A stretch of 64,000 nt of DNA, taken from Desulfamplus magnetovallimortis (GTDB taxonomy: Bacteria > Desulfobacterota > Desulfobacteria > Desulfobacterales > Desulfobacteraceae). Below, piece by piece: positions 37,805 through 46,732 of this stretch. Numbering within the stretch: the first letter of the stretch is position 1; the number at the start of each line of letters is the position of its first letter. The notes beneath the pieces were generated by a model. It was not told where the DNA came from. It ran no database searches and saw only the letters and a program-made list of their open reading frames with translations. The translations under genes and the position numbers were made by a program. The DNA lies in contig NZ_LT828558.1 in NCBI RefSeq assembly GCF_900170035.1, positions 42,713 to 106,712 on the forward strand, written 5' to 3'.

Positions 37805-38649
37805 TTTTAACTCGTCTGCTCCGGTATTGGCATGTTAAAAATTTGATTTTTTAGTACTGATCTATATTGCTTTAATTGATTAATTGGAAAGTGTCAATTA
37901 ATAAAGGAAAAAAATAACATGATTCTGATTTCGTCTTTTCTTTACCTAAAATTGGAAAAAATTTTTATAACATATTGTAATTGTTAAGCTATTCTCTTGT
38001 TCTTCTGATTTGTGCAGATTTTTTGAAGTCAATAAAATCAACGGTTTATCAAAAAAAGATTAATATGGTTTGTAATAAAAATAATATTCTTCTTGATATA
38101 TTAGAGATAATGCATTATCAGAAATATAGCTGTAAGTGAGCTTTGATTTGGGATAGTTCTGATATCTGTCACTTTTAGCTCTCCCATTCAGAAAGCCCTA
38201 CCTTTTTTTGATTATTTCACATGTGACACAGTGTAGCCCGCTTTTATTTATAGTGCAGTGCTTTGTCAAAGCTAAATATAAGGTGGTGTCCCAAATTCAT
38301 TGAAATCTGATAAACGACTTCTCCGTCAAACATTTCTGGAGGGTCGGTCACAGATTTTCAGCTCTCGTCAGTTATAAGTTCATAGTATAGGAATTTCCAT
38401 TTTTATCCTACAAAAGCAGTTTGATTATGGAAAAGCCCGCCCGAAGAGCGCTAAGTTCTGAAACATCTGGATAACAACCTGAAAAGTGTAAGTAATAACG
38501 TGCTTTTTGAATAATTATGAAGGGTGCCGAATTTCGATACAATAATATTTGAGTTGCATATAGCATATATAAACAGGCATGATTGATTGCGTATCAATCA
38601 CCCCCTAAATATAAAAATGATAGTCATTTTTACGGTAAAAGGAGTGCTT
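37805..38649. other. Long intergenic region before the DegV gene
   Basis: AT-rich. Bases 38395-38465 resemble 29996-30080 (AAAAGCAG ... ATGGAAAA ... GCGC-AAGTTC), an extra low-copy repeat. The Fur-box-like element lies at its end (38590-38640). No reading frame looks coding. Confidence 0.5.
38590..38640. promoter_or_regulatory. Fur-box-like palindrome element, copy 2
   Basis: The palindrome AAAATGATAGTCATTTT at 38614-38630, with the same flanks as 5919-5967, ends ten bases before the GTG start of the DegV gene. A repressor bound here would block transcription or translation start, if the promoter lies within. Confidence 0.5.
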
Positions 38650-39504
38650 GTGAAACGTCTGATTGTCACTGATAGTACCTCAGATCTGTCCCAGGAAATA
38701 ATTGACGAGCTGAGGGTTCTGGTTTTACCTGTAAAGCTTATTCTTGATGGAGAAGTTTTTAAAGATAGAATAGATATAAAAATTGAGGATTTTTATGAGC
38801 GATATGACACATTTTCAACGATGTCAACGGCTGCTGTGCCTTATGAAGAGTTTGCATTGACATATCTGCAACTGACCCAGAAATATGATGAGATACTCTT
38901 TGTTCTCTGTTCAAGTTTACTGAGCAAAACATATGAAAATATTCTCAATGTTCACAATGATTTTAAAGACAAGCATAAATGCAGAATCGAAATTATTGAC
39001 ACAAAACAGTGTGGAATGGGACTTGGATTGATTGTTATTGAAGCTGCAAAAAAAATGGTTGAGGGTGAGACTTTTGAGGGGCTTGTTGCACACATTAATA
39101 AATCTGCTGGAGCTGTTTCCACCTATATGGCAATACCTACCTTGAAGTACCTCAAAAAAAGTAAAAGAATTGGTGGAATGAAAGCTTTTCTGGCTTCTGC
39201 AATAGGTGTCAGGCCAGTGCTTGGAATTGATGGTGGCAAACTTGTTGTCAAGACAAAGTTGTTTGGCAAGCAGAAAAATCTTCTGCTTGCTCTTATTGAG
39301 ACATTGAAAAACGATATTGGCACAGAGCCAGTTACCCTTGCCCTTTCCCACGCACAAGATAAAACTTATGTTCAGAATTTGATTTCGACTTTTAATGCAA
39401 CATTCAGGTGTCGAAAGATTTATGTTACCTATTTCGGGCCTTCCATAGGAATCAATACAGGGCCAGAAACCATGGGGGTAACTTTTTTAAAACATTCTGG
39501 TTGA
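38650..39504 (+). CDS. DegV family fatty-acid-binding protein
   Basis: The 284-residue protein starts KRLIVTDSTSDL and has the family segments CSSLLSKTYENIL, KYLKKSKRIGGMKAFLASAIGVRPVLGIDGGKL and TYFGPSIGINTGPETMGVTF. DegV/FakB proteins bind a fatty acid and present it to a kinase. The start is the GTG at 38650 with GGAG five bases upstream; an in-frame ATG at 38587 lies within the conserved palindromic element and is rejected. A lipid role fits the storage-lipid locus 12 kb away, though they are not adjacent. Confidence 0.92.
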   Translation: MKRLIVTDSTSDLSQEIIDELRVLVLPVKLILDGEVFKDRIDIKIEDFYERYDTFSTMSTAAVPYEEFALTYLQLTQKYDEILFVLCSSLLSKTYENILNVHNDFKDKHKCRIEIIDTKQCGMGLGLIVIEAAKKMVEGETFEGLVAHINKSAGAVSTYMAIPTLKYLKKSKRIGGMKAFLASAIGVRPVLGIDGGKLVVKTKLFGKQKNLLLALIETLKNDIGTEPVTLALSHAQDKTYVQNLISTFNATFRCRKIYVTYFGPSIGINTGPETMGVTFLKHSG

Positions 39505-39625
39505 TTTGTATTTAAAAAACAGAGGTTTTTTAATCCGAATTTTATTGTTGACAAGCAATATAGGTTTTGATAGCAGATAATTTTTGATATTTAAGCTTAT
39601 GAATCTGTATTATGGACAATATTTT

Positions 39626-39702
39626 AAAGTCTCCGTAAGTGGTTGTTTTAAAAGAGACTTTCAACTCTTCGAATGTGGCAGAAACCCGCCATGTACGTTA
39701 TT
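39626..39702. repeat. Palindromic repeat family C
   Basis: AAAGTCTCCGTAA ... GAGACTTTCAACTCTTCGAATG ... CCGCCATGTACGTTATTGAG, a diverged single unit in the spacer 39505-39889. Confidence 0.7.
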
Positions 39703-39889
39703 GAGAATTAAGAGCTAAGTAATTGGGTTTAATTAACTTACCTAAACTGCCCCTCCCAAGTATGTAAAATGTGGCTGTGGGGGCGAGGTGAATGGGTAAG
39801 TTATTAAAAATCAATTCTAAGTATTTATGGTGTGGGTTAGGTACAGGAATATATTTGGATGAATCATGATATTTTAAGGAGATTTAGGA

Positions 39890-40783
39890 ATGATAGATGT
39901 TTCATGTGGGTCGTGTGGTAAAAAATACAGACTTGATCCTGCAATAATAAAATCAGAGAATGCAAGATTTACCTGTAAAGATTGTGGAAGTGTCAATAAC
40001 CTTGATCAGTATATTCCAAAACCCTCGTCTTTATCTCCTCCTGAAAAACAAAAAGAACCAACACGTGAAATGTTACAGGTGACTTGGCTAAACAGCCTGC
40101 AGGTCAAGGTTAACTCTGTTGTTGTTTCCCTGATTATTGTGATTATGAGTACATTTACTGTGATTACATATATGACTGAGGAGCAGAAGGTGGAGTTAGA
40201 CCTTAAGACTACATCTGTCAATGTTGCTAAACGACTCTCTGTCTATCTTGTTGAGGCATTTTGGTCGCTGGATGATGAAATCTTATCTGAATCTTTGAAA
40301 TCAGAGATGATAGACAGAGATATTTATGCAATTAATCTTGTGGACAGAAGCGGAAAGAAGATTTATCTGGGCTATCGCCGTAATGCTCAGTGGCAATTGG
40401 TTCCAAACGATTCGCAGGTTGCTGGAGAACTATTAATTTCAGCCAATGAGACCATCATGAAAGATGGGAAACAGATCGGTAGCGTAGAAGTCTTTTTTAC
40501 CCAGGAATTTGTACGAGAACAGTTTGTACAATCTATGTATCAGATTTTAATAACATCTCTATTACTTTTGATAGCTGTTGCCCTGGCCGTATCTGTTGTA
40601 TTGAACAGAATGATTCTAAGGCCCATTGCTCGGTTGACCGACGCTGCAAATCGTATAAGTGTGGGAAATCTTGATCTTGAGATTCCAATAGAGTCCAAAG
40701 ATGAGATAGGTGTTCTTGCCGAGGCTTTTGCAAGGATGAAGGTAAGTATGGCATTTGCCATCAAGCAGTTGAGGAAAAGATAA
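39890..40783 (+). CDS. Zinc-ribbon / transmembrane sensor / HAMP protein without output domain
   Basis: Residues 1-45 form an MJ0042-type zinc ribbon (CGSCGKKY and CKDCGS). A membrane helix follows at about 78-98, then a roughly 130-residue periplasmic sensor domain, a second helix at about 222-245, and a HAMP domain (LRPIARLTDAANRISVGNLDLEIPI) with a short coiled-coil end. There is no kinase, cyclase or methyl-accepting domain. It may signal through its N-terminal zinc ribbon or by contact with a neighbour such as the Roadblock/GTPase pair encoded downstream. The gene has its own AAGGAGATTT ribosome-binding site. Confidence 0.75.
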   Translation: MIDVSCGSCGKKYRLDPAIIKSENARFTCKDCGSVNNLDQYIPKPSSLSPPEKQKEPTREMLQVTWLNSLQVKVNSVVVSLIIVIMSTFTVITYMTEEQKVELDLKTTSVNVAKRLSVYLVEAFWSLDDEILSESLKSEMIDRDIYAINLVDRSGKKIYLGYRRNAQWQLVPNDSQVAGELLISANETIMKDGKQIGSVEVFFTQEFVREQFVQSMYQILITSLLLLIAVALAVSVVLNRMILRPIARLTDAANRISVGNLDLEIPIESKDEIGVLAEAFARMKVSMAFAIKQLRKR

Positions 40784-40856
40784 TTGGTATCTTGCAGAAG
40801 ACGAGTATGAGTATATCTCCTGCTAATTGATTGTGACCGGTATCCGCCATTTGCGT

Positions 40857-41092
40857 TTATTAGAAAGTCTCCATAACATGCTGATATACAACGACTTTCA
40901 TCTTTAGTTGTGATGCGTCACCAAACATGGGGGGGTATATGAAAGTCCCCGCAGTTTGAGGATTTTCATCCATTCGATTGTGGCGGTAATGCCGCCATGG
41001 CCGTTATATGAAAGTCTCGGTATCAGCCTGTTTTTAACACAACTTTCATCTCTTCGATTGTGGCGGTCATCAGCCATGTACGTTATATAGTA
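40857..41092. repeat. Palindromic repeat family C, multi-unit cluster
   Basis: Alternating ATGAAAGTC and GACTTTCAT boxes at roughly 25- to 55-base spacing make successive hairpins, combining the GTGATGCGTCACCAAACATGG type found at 10.5 kb with the TTCGATTGTGGCGG type found at 16.5 kb. It fills the spacer between the HAMP gene and the Roadblock gene. Confidence 0.8.
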
Positions 41093-41212
41093 TTAATACA
41101 CTGTTAATCTGCTTTCGCACAGTTCAAAACAGGTTTGGCAATTACCTAACCTGCAACTAACTAATGACAAAGGCAGTAGGCTTTATTTTTTTGAGGATTG
41201 AGAAGGAATACT

Positions 41213-41599
41213 ATGGATACTGTAATAAGAGAAGATATTGTCGCCAAAGTCGAGATTGTTTTGCAAAATTTCATTGATGAGTCCGGAGCTACCTATGCTC
41301 TGATTACTGATATGGGCGGCAACCCTCTTTTTTCTGCTGGTGAAGAAGACTTTGATGTAGATACACTGGCTGCCCTTTCGGCTGCAAACTATGCGACAAC
41401 TAAAGAGATAGCAAATCTAATTAAAGAGGATAACTTTTCATTGCTGTTTCACAGGGGGAACAATGAAAATGTTCATTTTGCAAAGATTACTCCTGATGTA
41501 TTGATGATTGTACTTTTTAAACCGTTTCTCTCATTGGGGCTATTGAGGCTTAAAATCAATGGTCTCCAAGATCAGATAACTGCTCTGATTGAGAGTTGA
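41213..41599 (+). CDS. Roadblock/LC7 domain protein (MglB-like)
   Basis: The 128-residue protein has the Roadblock pattern: helix IVLQNFIDESGATYALITDMGGNPLF, DVDTLAALSAANYATTKEIANLI, FSLLFHRGNNENVHFAKI, DVLMIVLFKP. Such proteins act as GTPase-activating or regulatory partners of MglA-type GTPases. The start is the ATG at 41213 with AAGGA five bases upstream. An MglA-like GTPase gene follows downstream on the same strand, separated by a repeat-filled spacer of 780 bases. Confidence 0.88.
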   Translation: MDTVIREDIVAKVEIVLQNFIDESGATYALITDMGGNPLFSAGEEDFDVDTLAALSAANYATTKEIANLIKEDNFSLLFHRGNNENVHFAKITPDVLMIVLFKPFLSLGLLRLKINGLQDQITALIES

Positions 41600-42379
41600 T
41601 TGCCTTTTATATGAATGTCTAAGTAACATACAACGACTTTCATCTCTTCGATTGTGGCGCTCATCCTTCATGTACGTTACATCATGTGCGTTTATATGAA
41701 AGTCTCGGTAACAGCCTGTTTTTAAAACAACTTTCATCTCTTCGATTGTGGCTGTCATCAGCCATGTACGTTATATAAGACATTTAAACTGAACTCTTAA
41801 AAGAGGCACATTTTTCATGACCTCAAAATAATTAACATTTTTTGAGAATATCTCGGTTGTCATGTAGATTTATTACTACTTCCATGGTTCTTACTAACAG
41901 TAACCAATCTTTTGTTGATTTTTTGTTAGTATCTTAAGTTTGATGGTCTCGTAAAAAGTCCAGAATACCAAGCTCACTATTAATCATTTCAGAAGGTTAT
42001 GGCTTGAAAAATCATGAAGTCGAATTTTTAATGCTTCATCAAGTTTGAACCTGGAAGTAAAATATGACCCTGTCTCTATACCTTTCCAGATATAAGTTGC
42101 TTTTTGATGAACAAAAGCTATGTAAAATCGCCGTTTATTTCGGGAAATCGCATGTGTTCAGATACTGCTTGAAATCATAAACTGTTCAATATTTGTAAGC
42201 TCCTCTGTTTACCACTGAAATGATTAAAAATCACTTGTGAAATACGATTTTGTAGTGGTGATTAAGAGAATTTACGACTGTTGAGCAAAGTACTTGATGC
42301 TATAAACCTGCTATTAATAATTTCAGGATGTTATGCTCAAAAAATCTTGAACCGGACTTTTTTCATTTGGATTTTGATA
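41600..42379. other. Repeat-filled spacer before the GTPase gene
   Basis: It contains family C units (41605-41778), a 20-base match (41941-41960) to the inverse of 14960-14979, and an imperfect direct repeat: the region around CTATTAATCATTTCAGAAGG (41975) recurs near 42308 as CTATTAATAATTTCAGGATG. The open frame extending the GTPase upstream to 42281 lies in this repeat. Confidence 0.65.
41605..41778. repeat. Palindromic repeat family C, two-unit cluster
   Basis: Two consecutive units, TATATGAATGTC ... and TATATGAAAGTCTCGG ..., each followed by GACTTTCAT-CTCTTCGATTGTGGC and CATGTACGTTA. Confidence 0.8.
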
Positions 42380-43021
42380 ATGGCTATCGTAAATTTGAAA
42401 GATAAGACAATACAGATTAAGATTGTTTATTATGGTCCTGGACGAAGTGGCAAAACCACAAATCTTGAATATATCCACAATAAACTTCAGCAGAACAAGA
42501 AACAGAAAACCAGCAAACTTGTTTCTATTGATACCAAGGGTGACAGAACGCTTTTTTTTGATTTTTTCCCTGTAAGCCTTGGCAAGATAAACGGGTTTGA
42601 TTTAAAACTCAAACTATATACTACTCCAGGCCAGGTAAAATATGAAGCTACCCGAAGGCTGGTTTTAAAAGGGGTTGATGGGGTTGTTTTTGTTGCTGAT
42701 TCCCTTGCTTCAAGGCAGGATGCCAATCTTGAATCCTTTGAAAATTTAAAAAGTAATCTTCAGTATCACCAGCAGGCTCTTAGCGATATTCAGCTTGCTT
42801 TTCAATGGAATAAACAAGATATTAATGAGCAGATGATCCCTTTGGCTTCCATCAGTGACATGGAGAGAGCCCTGAATTCAGAGTTAAAGGTAAAAGCTTT
42901 TCCATCCAGTGCTGTCAGTGGTATGAATGTTATTAAAACTGTTAATTATATTTCAAAACAGACAGTTAAATCTGTTATTCAGAAAACTATACTGAGCAGA
43001 CAGAAGCTGGCTGGCAAATAG
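42380..43021 (+). CDS. MglA-type small GTPase
   Basis: The 213-residue protein has the P-loop GPGRSGKTTN, the MglA-type G3 motif TTPGQVKYEATRRLVLKGVDGVVFVADS (a Pro-Gly-Gln in place of Asp-x-x-Gly), G4 WNKQD and a C-terminal SSAVSG G5-like loop. Myxococcus MglA switches cell polarity in motility, controlled by the Roadblock protein MglB. The start at ATG 42380 (MAIVNLKDK) agrees with family N-termini; the longer frame falls in a repeat. The next gene starts ten bases downstream, making this the first gene of a tight run to 46642. Confidence 0.93.
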   Translation: MAIVNLKDKTIQIKIVYYGPGRSGKTTNLEYIHNKLQQNKKQKTSKLVSIDTKGDRTLFFDFFPVSLGKINGFDLKLKLYTTPGQVKYEATRRLVLKGVDGVVFVADSLASRQDANLESFENLKSNLQYHQQALSDIQLAFQWNKQDINEQMIPLASISDMERALNSELKVKAFPSSAVSGMNVIKTVNYISKQTVKSVIQKTILSRQKLAGK

Positions 43022-43031
43022 CAGGTGATAA

Positions 43032-44111
43032 ATGGATTATAATCTAATTCTACAAACTCTAAAATCATACCTTACAGATCACTCTTCTGTTGTGAGTGAA
43101 GCAAGTAAGCAGATTGCTGCCATGGAACCTGACGATGCCTTTGAGCAGAAACTGATAACGGTACTTAGTAATGCAATTTCATGTTTTGAAATTAATGAGT
43201 CTTTAAAAAAAGTTACATTGATGATTCTTAAAGAAGGAGATTTTTTTAATAATCCGGCAATGCATAAAGTCACTAAAGTGAAATTTCTGGAAAAGATTTT
43301 AAAGGATGCAAACTATTCTGAACATAGCAGGCAGTTTAATATCAATGCAATTCAGGCCTATGTTGATAATATTATACATAAGCAATTGTATGAGATTAAT
43401 ATTAAGATTGAAGAGAACCAGAGAAGTTTGAATAAAATTGAGGCCGCAGCTTTCAAGAGGCGCCAGGAGTTTAGGCCGGAAAACAGCTCTGATGATGACA
43501 ATGATCTTTTTGATATTGAAGACTCTTCATCTGCCTCCTCAAACTCTTTAAACAAAATCGAACATCCTCAAACCTCTAACAGACCCAACGAAGCTCCTGA
43601 GAGAAGAGTCACAAAGAGGGTAAGACCTTCAACCGTGCCCTCACAATCCCAGGGAACTTCTCTACCATCAAGATCTCAAAGTACCTCTGTGCCAAAAACC
43701 AACACTTCAACATCTGCTGCCTTGACGCAATATTTGCTAATTGAGATTGAAAATAATCAATGTGCCATAAAATATGACTCCATTGTTGAAATATTCAAAT
43801 TTGACAAACCGGTTTCTGCAAAGTTTCTGGGCTCTCAGTTAATTCCCAGGCATAAACTTTTTTCATTTAACAAAAAGAATATTCTTAAACAGATGGAAGG
43901 GCATCACATAGAAAAAAAGCAAATGCTTATAAATTCCAGTTCCTCCCTGGAAAATAGAGAAGACAAACATTTTGCTGTTGTGAGACGAAAAGATAGTGAT
44001 TTTTATATTTTATTTGTTGATTATATTGAATATACAGAGCCTGTTAATGCCTCTACTGTAGGAGATAGTGCCGTAACTTCAGATGGAAACTATAAAATTT
44101 TATCAATGTGA
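43032..44111 (+). CDS. Unknown scaffold protein with a C-terminal CheW-like domain
   Basis: The 359-residue protein has a helical N-terminal half (1-150), a low-complexity Ser/Thr/Pro/Gln linker (about 150-235) and a C-terminal domain (about 237-345) starting QYLLIEIENNQCAIKYDSIVEIF, which follows the CheW pattern (short beta strands, then VVRRKDSDFYILFVDYIEY). It resembles the C-terminus of the acidic-repeat protein encoded at 46733-48988. It follows the GTPase by ten bases and overlaps the next gene region. The CheW assignment is by pattern only. Confidence 0.6.
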   Translation: MDYNLILQTLKSYLTDHSSVVSEASKQIAAMEPDDAFEQKLITVLSNAISCFEINESLKKVTLMILKEGDFFNNPAMHKVTKVKFLEKILKDANYSEHSRQFNINAIQAYVDNIIHKQLYEINIKIEENQRSLNKIEAAAFKRRQEFRPENSSDDDNDLFDIEDSSSASSNSLNKIEHPQTSNRPNEAPERRVTKRVRPSTVPSQSQGTSLPSRSQSTSVPKTNTSTSAALTQYLLIEIENNQCAIKYDSIVEIFKFDKPVSAKFLGSQLIPRHKLFSFNKKNILKQMEGHHIEKKQMLINSSSSLENREDKHFAVVRRKDSDFYILFVDYIEYTEPVNASTVGDSAVTSDGNYKILSM

Positions 44112-44125
44112 AGAGATGTAATATT

Positions 44126-44692
44126 ATGTTGACTGGAACATTAAAAACATTTTCGCTGGCAGGACTTATCCAAATTTGTTCAGGTGAAAATAGTGCTGGT
44201 GCTCTTGATTTTTCCATTAAAGGCAAGTTTTGTGGACGCATCGGCTTTGAAAGTGGGAATATTGTTTATGCCGATTTCATAGGCATGAAAGGAATAGAGG
44301 CTCTAAGGCAGATCAGCCTGCTTAAAGAGATTGAATTCCTCTACAACAAAGATGCAGAAATCGGAGAAAAAAATATTGATGTCGATACGGATTTTCTAAT
44401 TATTGACTGCACCAGGCATCAGGATGAATGTACGGCATATATGAACAAATTACAAAATACATTTCCAGGAAAGTACTCTGTGGAATCAATTGATATATTT
44501 GAGTATGATGATCCTGTGTTTGTAGCTTTGAATCTATATCACGTACACTATTTTGAGTCTTTTGACAGTGATAAGTTCCGGGTTGTCTATCTTGACAAGA
44601 ATATTAATGCCAGGATTATTATTGTTTTTAAAGGGAATATTGTTACTGATTATATATTAATTCATTTAAAAGATAAAGGAATGCTGCAATGA
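44126..44692 (+). CDS. DUF4388/PATAN-domain protein
   Basis: The 188-residue protein begins MLTGTLKTFSLAGLIQICSGENSAGALDFSIKGKFCGRIGFESGNIVYADF, a clear DUF4388 (PATAN) domain. The C-terminal part (about 95-188) is unassigned. PATAN domains occur with GTPases, response regulators and pilus regulators in deltaproteobacteria and cyanobacteria. The start ATG 44126 matches family N-termini; a GTG at 44108 is possible. It overlaps the following gene by ATGA. Confidence 0.83.
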   Translation: MLTGTLKTFSLAGLIQICSGENSAGALDFSIKGKFCGRIGFESGNIVYADFIGMKGIEALRQISLLKEIEFLYNKDAEIGEKNIDVDTDFLIIDCTRHQDECTAYMNKLQNTFPGKYSVESIDIFEYDDPVFVALNLYHVHYFESFDSDKFRVVYLDKNINARIIIVFKGNIVTDYILIHLKDKGMLQ

Positions 44693-45762
44693 TTCCCAAG
44701 TTTGACTGTTATCACGCAGCTCTGCATTCAAGTTATATCTCTTTTGACAAATATATAAAGCATCTGAATAGGATTTCATTCAGCGGCTATGCGCATCTTT
44801 ACAGTCAGGATCTGCAATTTTTTTATTTTATAAAACCTGATAAAAAGATGCCCTGCCTTTCTTTTCAGGATGGCCGAGCAGTAGCTGTTAATCCTGACAA
44901 CATTGTGAATCGTTTCAGCAGCTCTTTTTCCATTTCAACTTACAGATGTCCTGCAAGTTATGCTGACTATTTTTCAAGGATTCATACTTCTGATATTATA
45001 AATAAAAATATTGCCATTGATGCTTCGACTCTTGCCGGATTGCTTGGACAGTTCGAGACAAAAAAGATAACTGGATTTCTTGAAGCATTAAAAACCGGTG
45101 CAAAAAAAACTTACATCTATTTTTTTAATGGCAAGATTCTTGGTTATCTTAATGTCAGACACCAGGATGGCTTTTTTGAAAAAAATCTTGATAGATCAGA
45201 TGTCCATAAAGCGCTTAACGGAACTACAGTTAATATCTACAGTTTCTCTTCTTCCAGTGCTGCAACTGAAAAGAGTGAAAGCGCCGATCTTCCAGGGTTG
45301 AACAATGTAAATGAAGCAAGCTTAAAGCATGTTGATGCCTCATCTCCAGGGGTTGCAGAAAAACCGTCATCGAAATTTTCAGAAGCGTCTTCCCCAAAAA
45401 ATGAGGCATCTTCTTCAGTTAAGAAAAAAGATGTTGGGAGACGCGATGTTATTTCCTGTTATGAAAAAATTTTACAGATGCTTGAGAAGGAGATAGGCTC
45501 TATTGAGTTTGACTCCATCTGGCGAAATTGTGCCATGGAGTTGAGTGCAGAGTTTGATTTTCTGAATCCCTTTGCAGGGGAGTTTAACTATCTGGATGCA
45601 AGGGTAGATTTGTGGGAAAAAGTTGATACTTCTGTTGCGGCAAATGCCCTGGATGCTTTGGTTAATCTCATAGCCAAGAGGGCTAATCTGCCTAAGGATG
45701 GTATTAAATCAATTAAGAATAACTTTACTGATATACTGGTTGCCTATGAAGTCAGAAATTAA
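44689..45762 (+). CDS. Unknown protein of the GTPase cluster, with a DUF8082-like helical tail
   Basis: The 357-residue protein has an N-terminal mixed alpha/beta region (1-185), a Ser/Ala/Lys-rich linker (about 190-245) and a helical C-terminus from about 250 (EKILQMLEKEIGSIEFDSIW ... WEKVDTSVAANALDALVNLIAKRA). That tail resembles the end of the protein encoded at 46139-46642. The start overlaps the PATAN gene by ATGA, and the end overlaps the next gene by 17 bases. I do not recognise a function. Confidence 0.7.
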   Translation: MIPKFDCYHAALHSSYISFDKYIKHLNRISFSGYAHLYSQDLQFFYFIKPDKKMPCLSFQDGRAVAVNPDNIVNRFSSSFSISTYRCPASYADYFSRIHTSDIINKNIAIDASTLAGLLGQFETKKITGFLEALKTGAKKTYIYFFNGKILGYLNVRHQDGFFEKNLDRSDVHKALNGTTVNIYSFSSSSAATEKSESADLPGLNNVNEASLKHVDASSPGVAEKPSSKFSEASSPKNEASSSVKKKDVGRRDVISCYEKILQMLEKEIGSIEFDSIWRNCAMELSAEFDFLNPFAGEFNYLDARVDLWEKVDTSVAANALDALVNLIAKRANLPKDGIKSIKNNFTDILVAYEVRN

Positions 45763-46126
45763 AAAAGATCCTGAAAAATTTGTCAACAGTCACTCTTATA
45801 TTGAAACACTTGTAATTCATTATAAAGATAAAACCTCCTTTTTTTTTAAGGATAAAAAAGATAATAGCAGATATTATCAAGAGCTTTTTTATAATGATCT
45901 TATTGAGGGTATTAAAACGGCAGGGAAGTCTGATGGTTATTATTTTGCGTTAAACGCTAATGGTACTATACTTTATATTCTTCTGAAAGACGGTATTGTT
46001 TTTATTTTTCAGTGCTTGAGGGGTACAAGTGTTGCCCAGATAAAAATGGAGATTTCTGATTTTGTTGAGGGGTTTCAGGTTCAAGGTAAGTATCGAAGGT
46101 TTTTTTCATCAATTTTTGACTGGTAA
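45746..46126 (+). CDS. Small unknown protein, Roadblock-like fold possible
   Basis: The 126-residue protein alternates strands and helices (SHSYIETLVIHYKDKTSFFF, SDGYYFALNANGTILYILLKDGIVFIFQC). The pattern is compatible with a profilin/Roadblock-like fold but carries no definite signature. The start at ATG 45746 overlaps the preceding gene by 17 bases, pointing to translational coupling; the open frame extends upstream to 45698 without a ribosome-binding site. Confidence 0.65.
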   Translation: MKSEIKKDPEKFVNSHSYIETLVIHYKDKTSFFFKDKKDNSRYYQELFYNDLIEGIKTAGKSDGYYFALNANGTILYILLKDGIVFIFQCLRGTSVAQIKMEISDFVEGFQVQGKYRRFFSSIFDW

Positions 46127-46138
46127 GGAGCAGTATTT

Positions 46139-46642
46139 ATGATTAAATACAGAATCGAATTAATACCATCTGCAGAAAAGAACATAACATTGACCTCTTC
46201 TGAATGGGCAATTGTTGTTATGTTTTCGAAATTTTCTGATTTTAACAAGATGGTTATAGAGCTGAAGCTTAGAATGAACATTGATTTCGATGAGATAAAG
46301 CAAGCCCTCTCCAGCCTTCAGAAGAAAAAGATACTTAAGTTATTACAAACCCAGACAGATGATGATGTTCAGGCAAAATCTTCTGAAGCAACTGAAGAAA
46401 AATCAATGGAAAATATGGCTGTTTTCTGGGATAAAATTACAAAGGAACTATCAAGGGCCATTGGTCCCATTGCAGATATTGTTATAGATGATGCTGTTGG
46501 TGAATTTAAAGCGTCAAGGGATAATTTCCCGTCAAAATATCTCTACAGCCTTGTGGAAAAGGTTGCAACTGAAATACACACAGCCGCAGAGAAGAGCCAG
46601 TTTCAGAAAGCCATGCTGGAATTCATAAAAGACAATATGTGA
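46139..46642 (+). CDS. Unknown protein with winged-helix-like N-terminus and DUF8082-like tail
   Basis: The 167-residue protein has an N-terminal segment (SSEWAIVVMFSKFSDFNKMVIELKLRMNIDFDEIKQAL) of winged-helix type, as in proteins that follow PATAN domains, and a helical C-terminus (KELSRAIGPIADIVIDDAVGEF ... LVEKVATEIHTAAEKSQF) shared with the protein at 44689-45762. TAAGGAG precedes the ATG. It closes the tightly packed part of the cluster. Confidence 0.68.
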   Translation: MIKYRIELIPSAEKNITLTSSEWAIVVMFSKFSDFNKMVIELKLRMNIDFDEIKQALSSLQKKKILKLLQTQTDDDVQAKSSEATEEKSMENMAVFWDKITKELSRAIGPIADIVIDDAVGEFKASRDNFPSKYLYSLVEKVATEIHTAAEKSQFQKAMLEFIKDNM

Positions 46643-46732
46643 TGGAATCTGCAAAAGTCTCCTGAATAGACCATCGCTAAAAAAGGCTTGAAGGCTATTT
46701 ATTTAACCTTAAAATTTAGTTGAGTGATTGAT

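Noticed and set aside
42281..42379. 33-residue extension of the MglA-like GTPase
   Set aside because: The region is an imperfect repeat of 41967-42040 and family members begin at the ATG at 42380.
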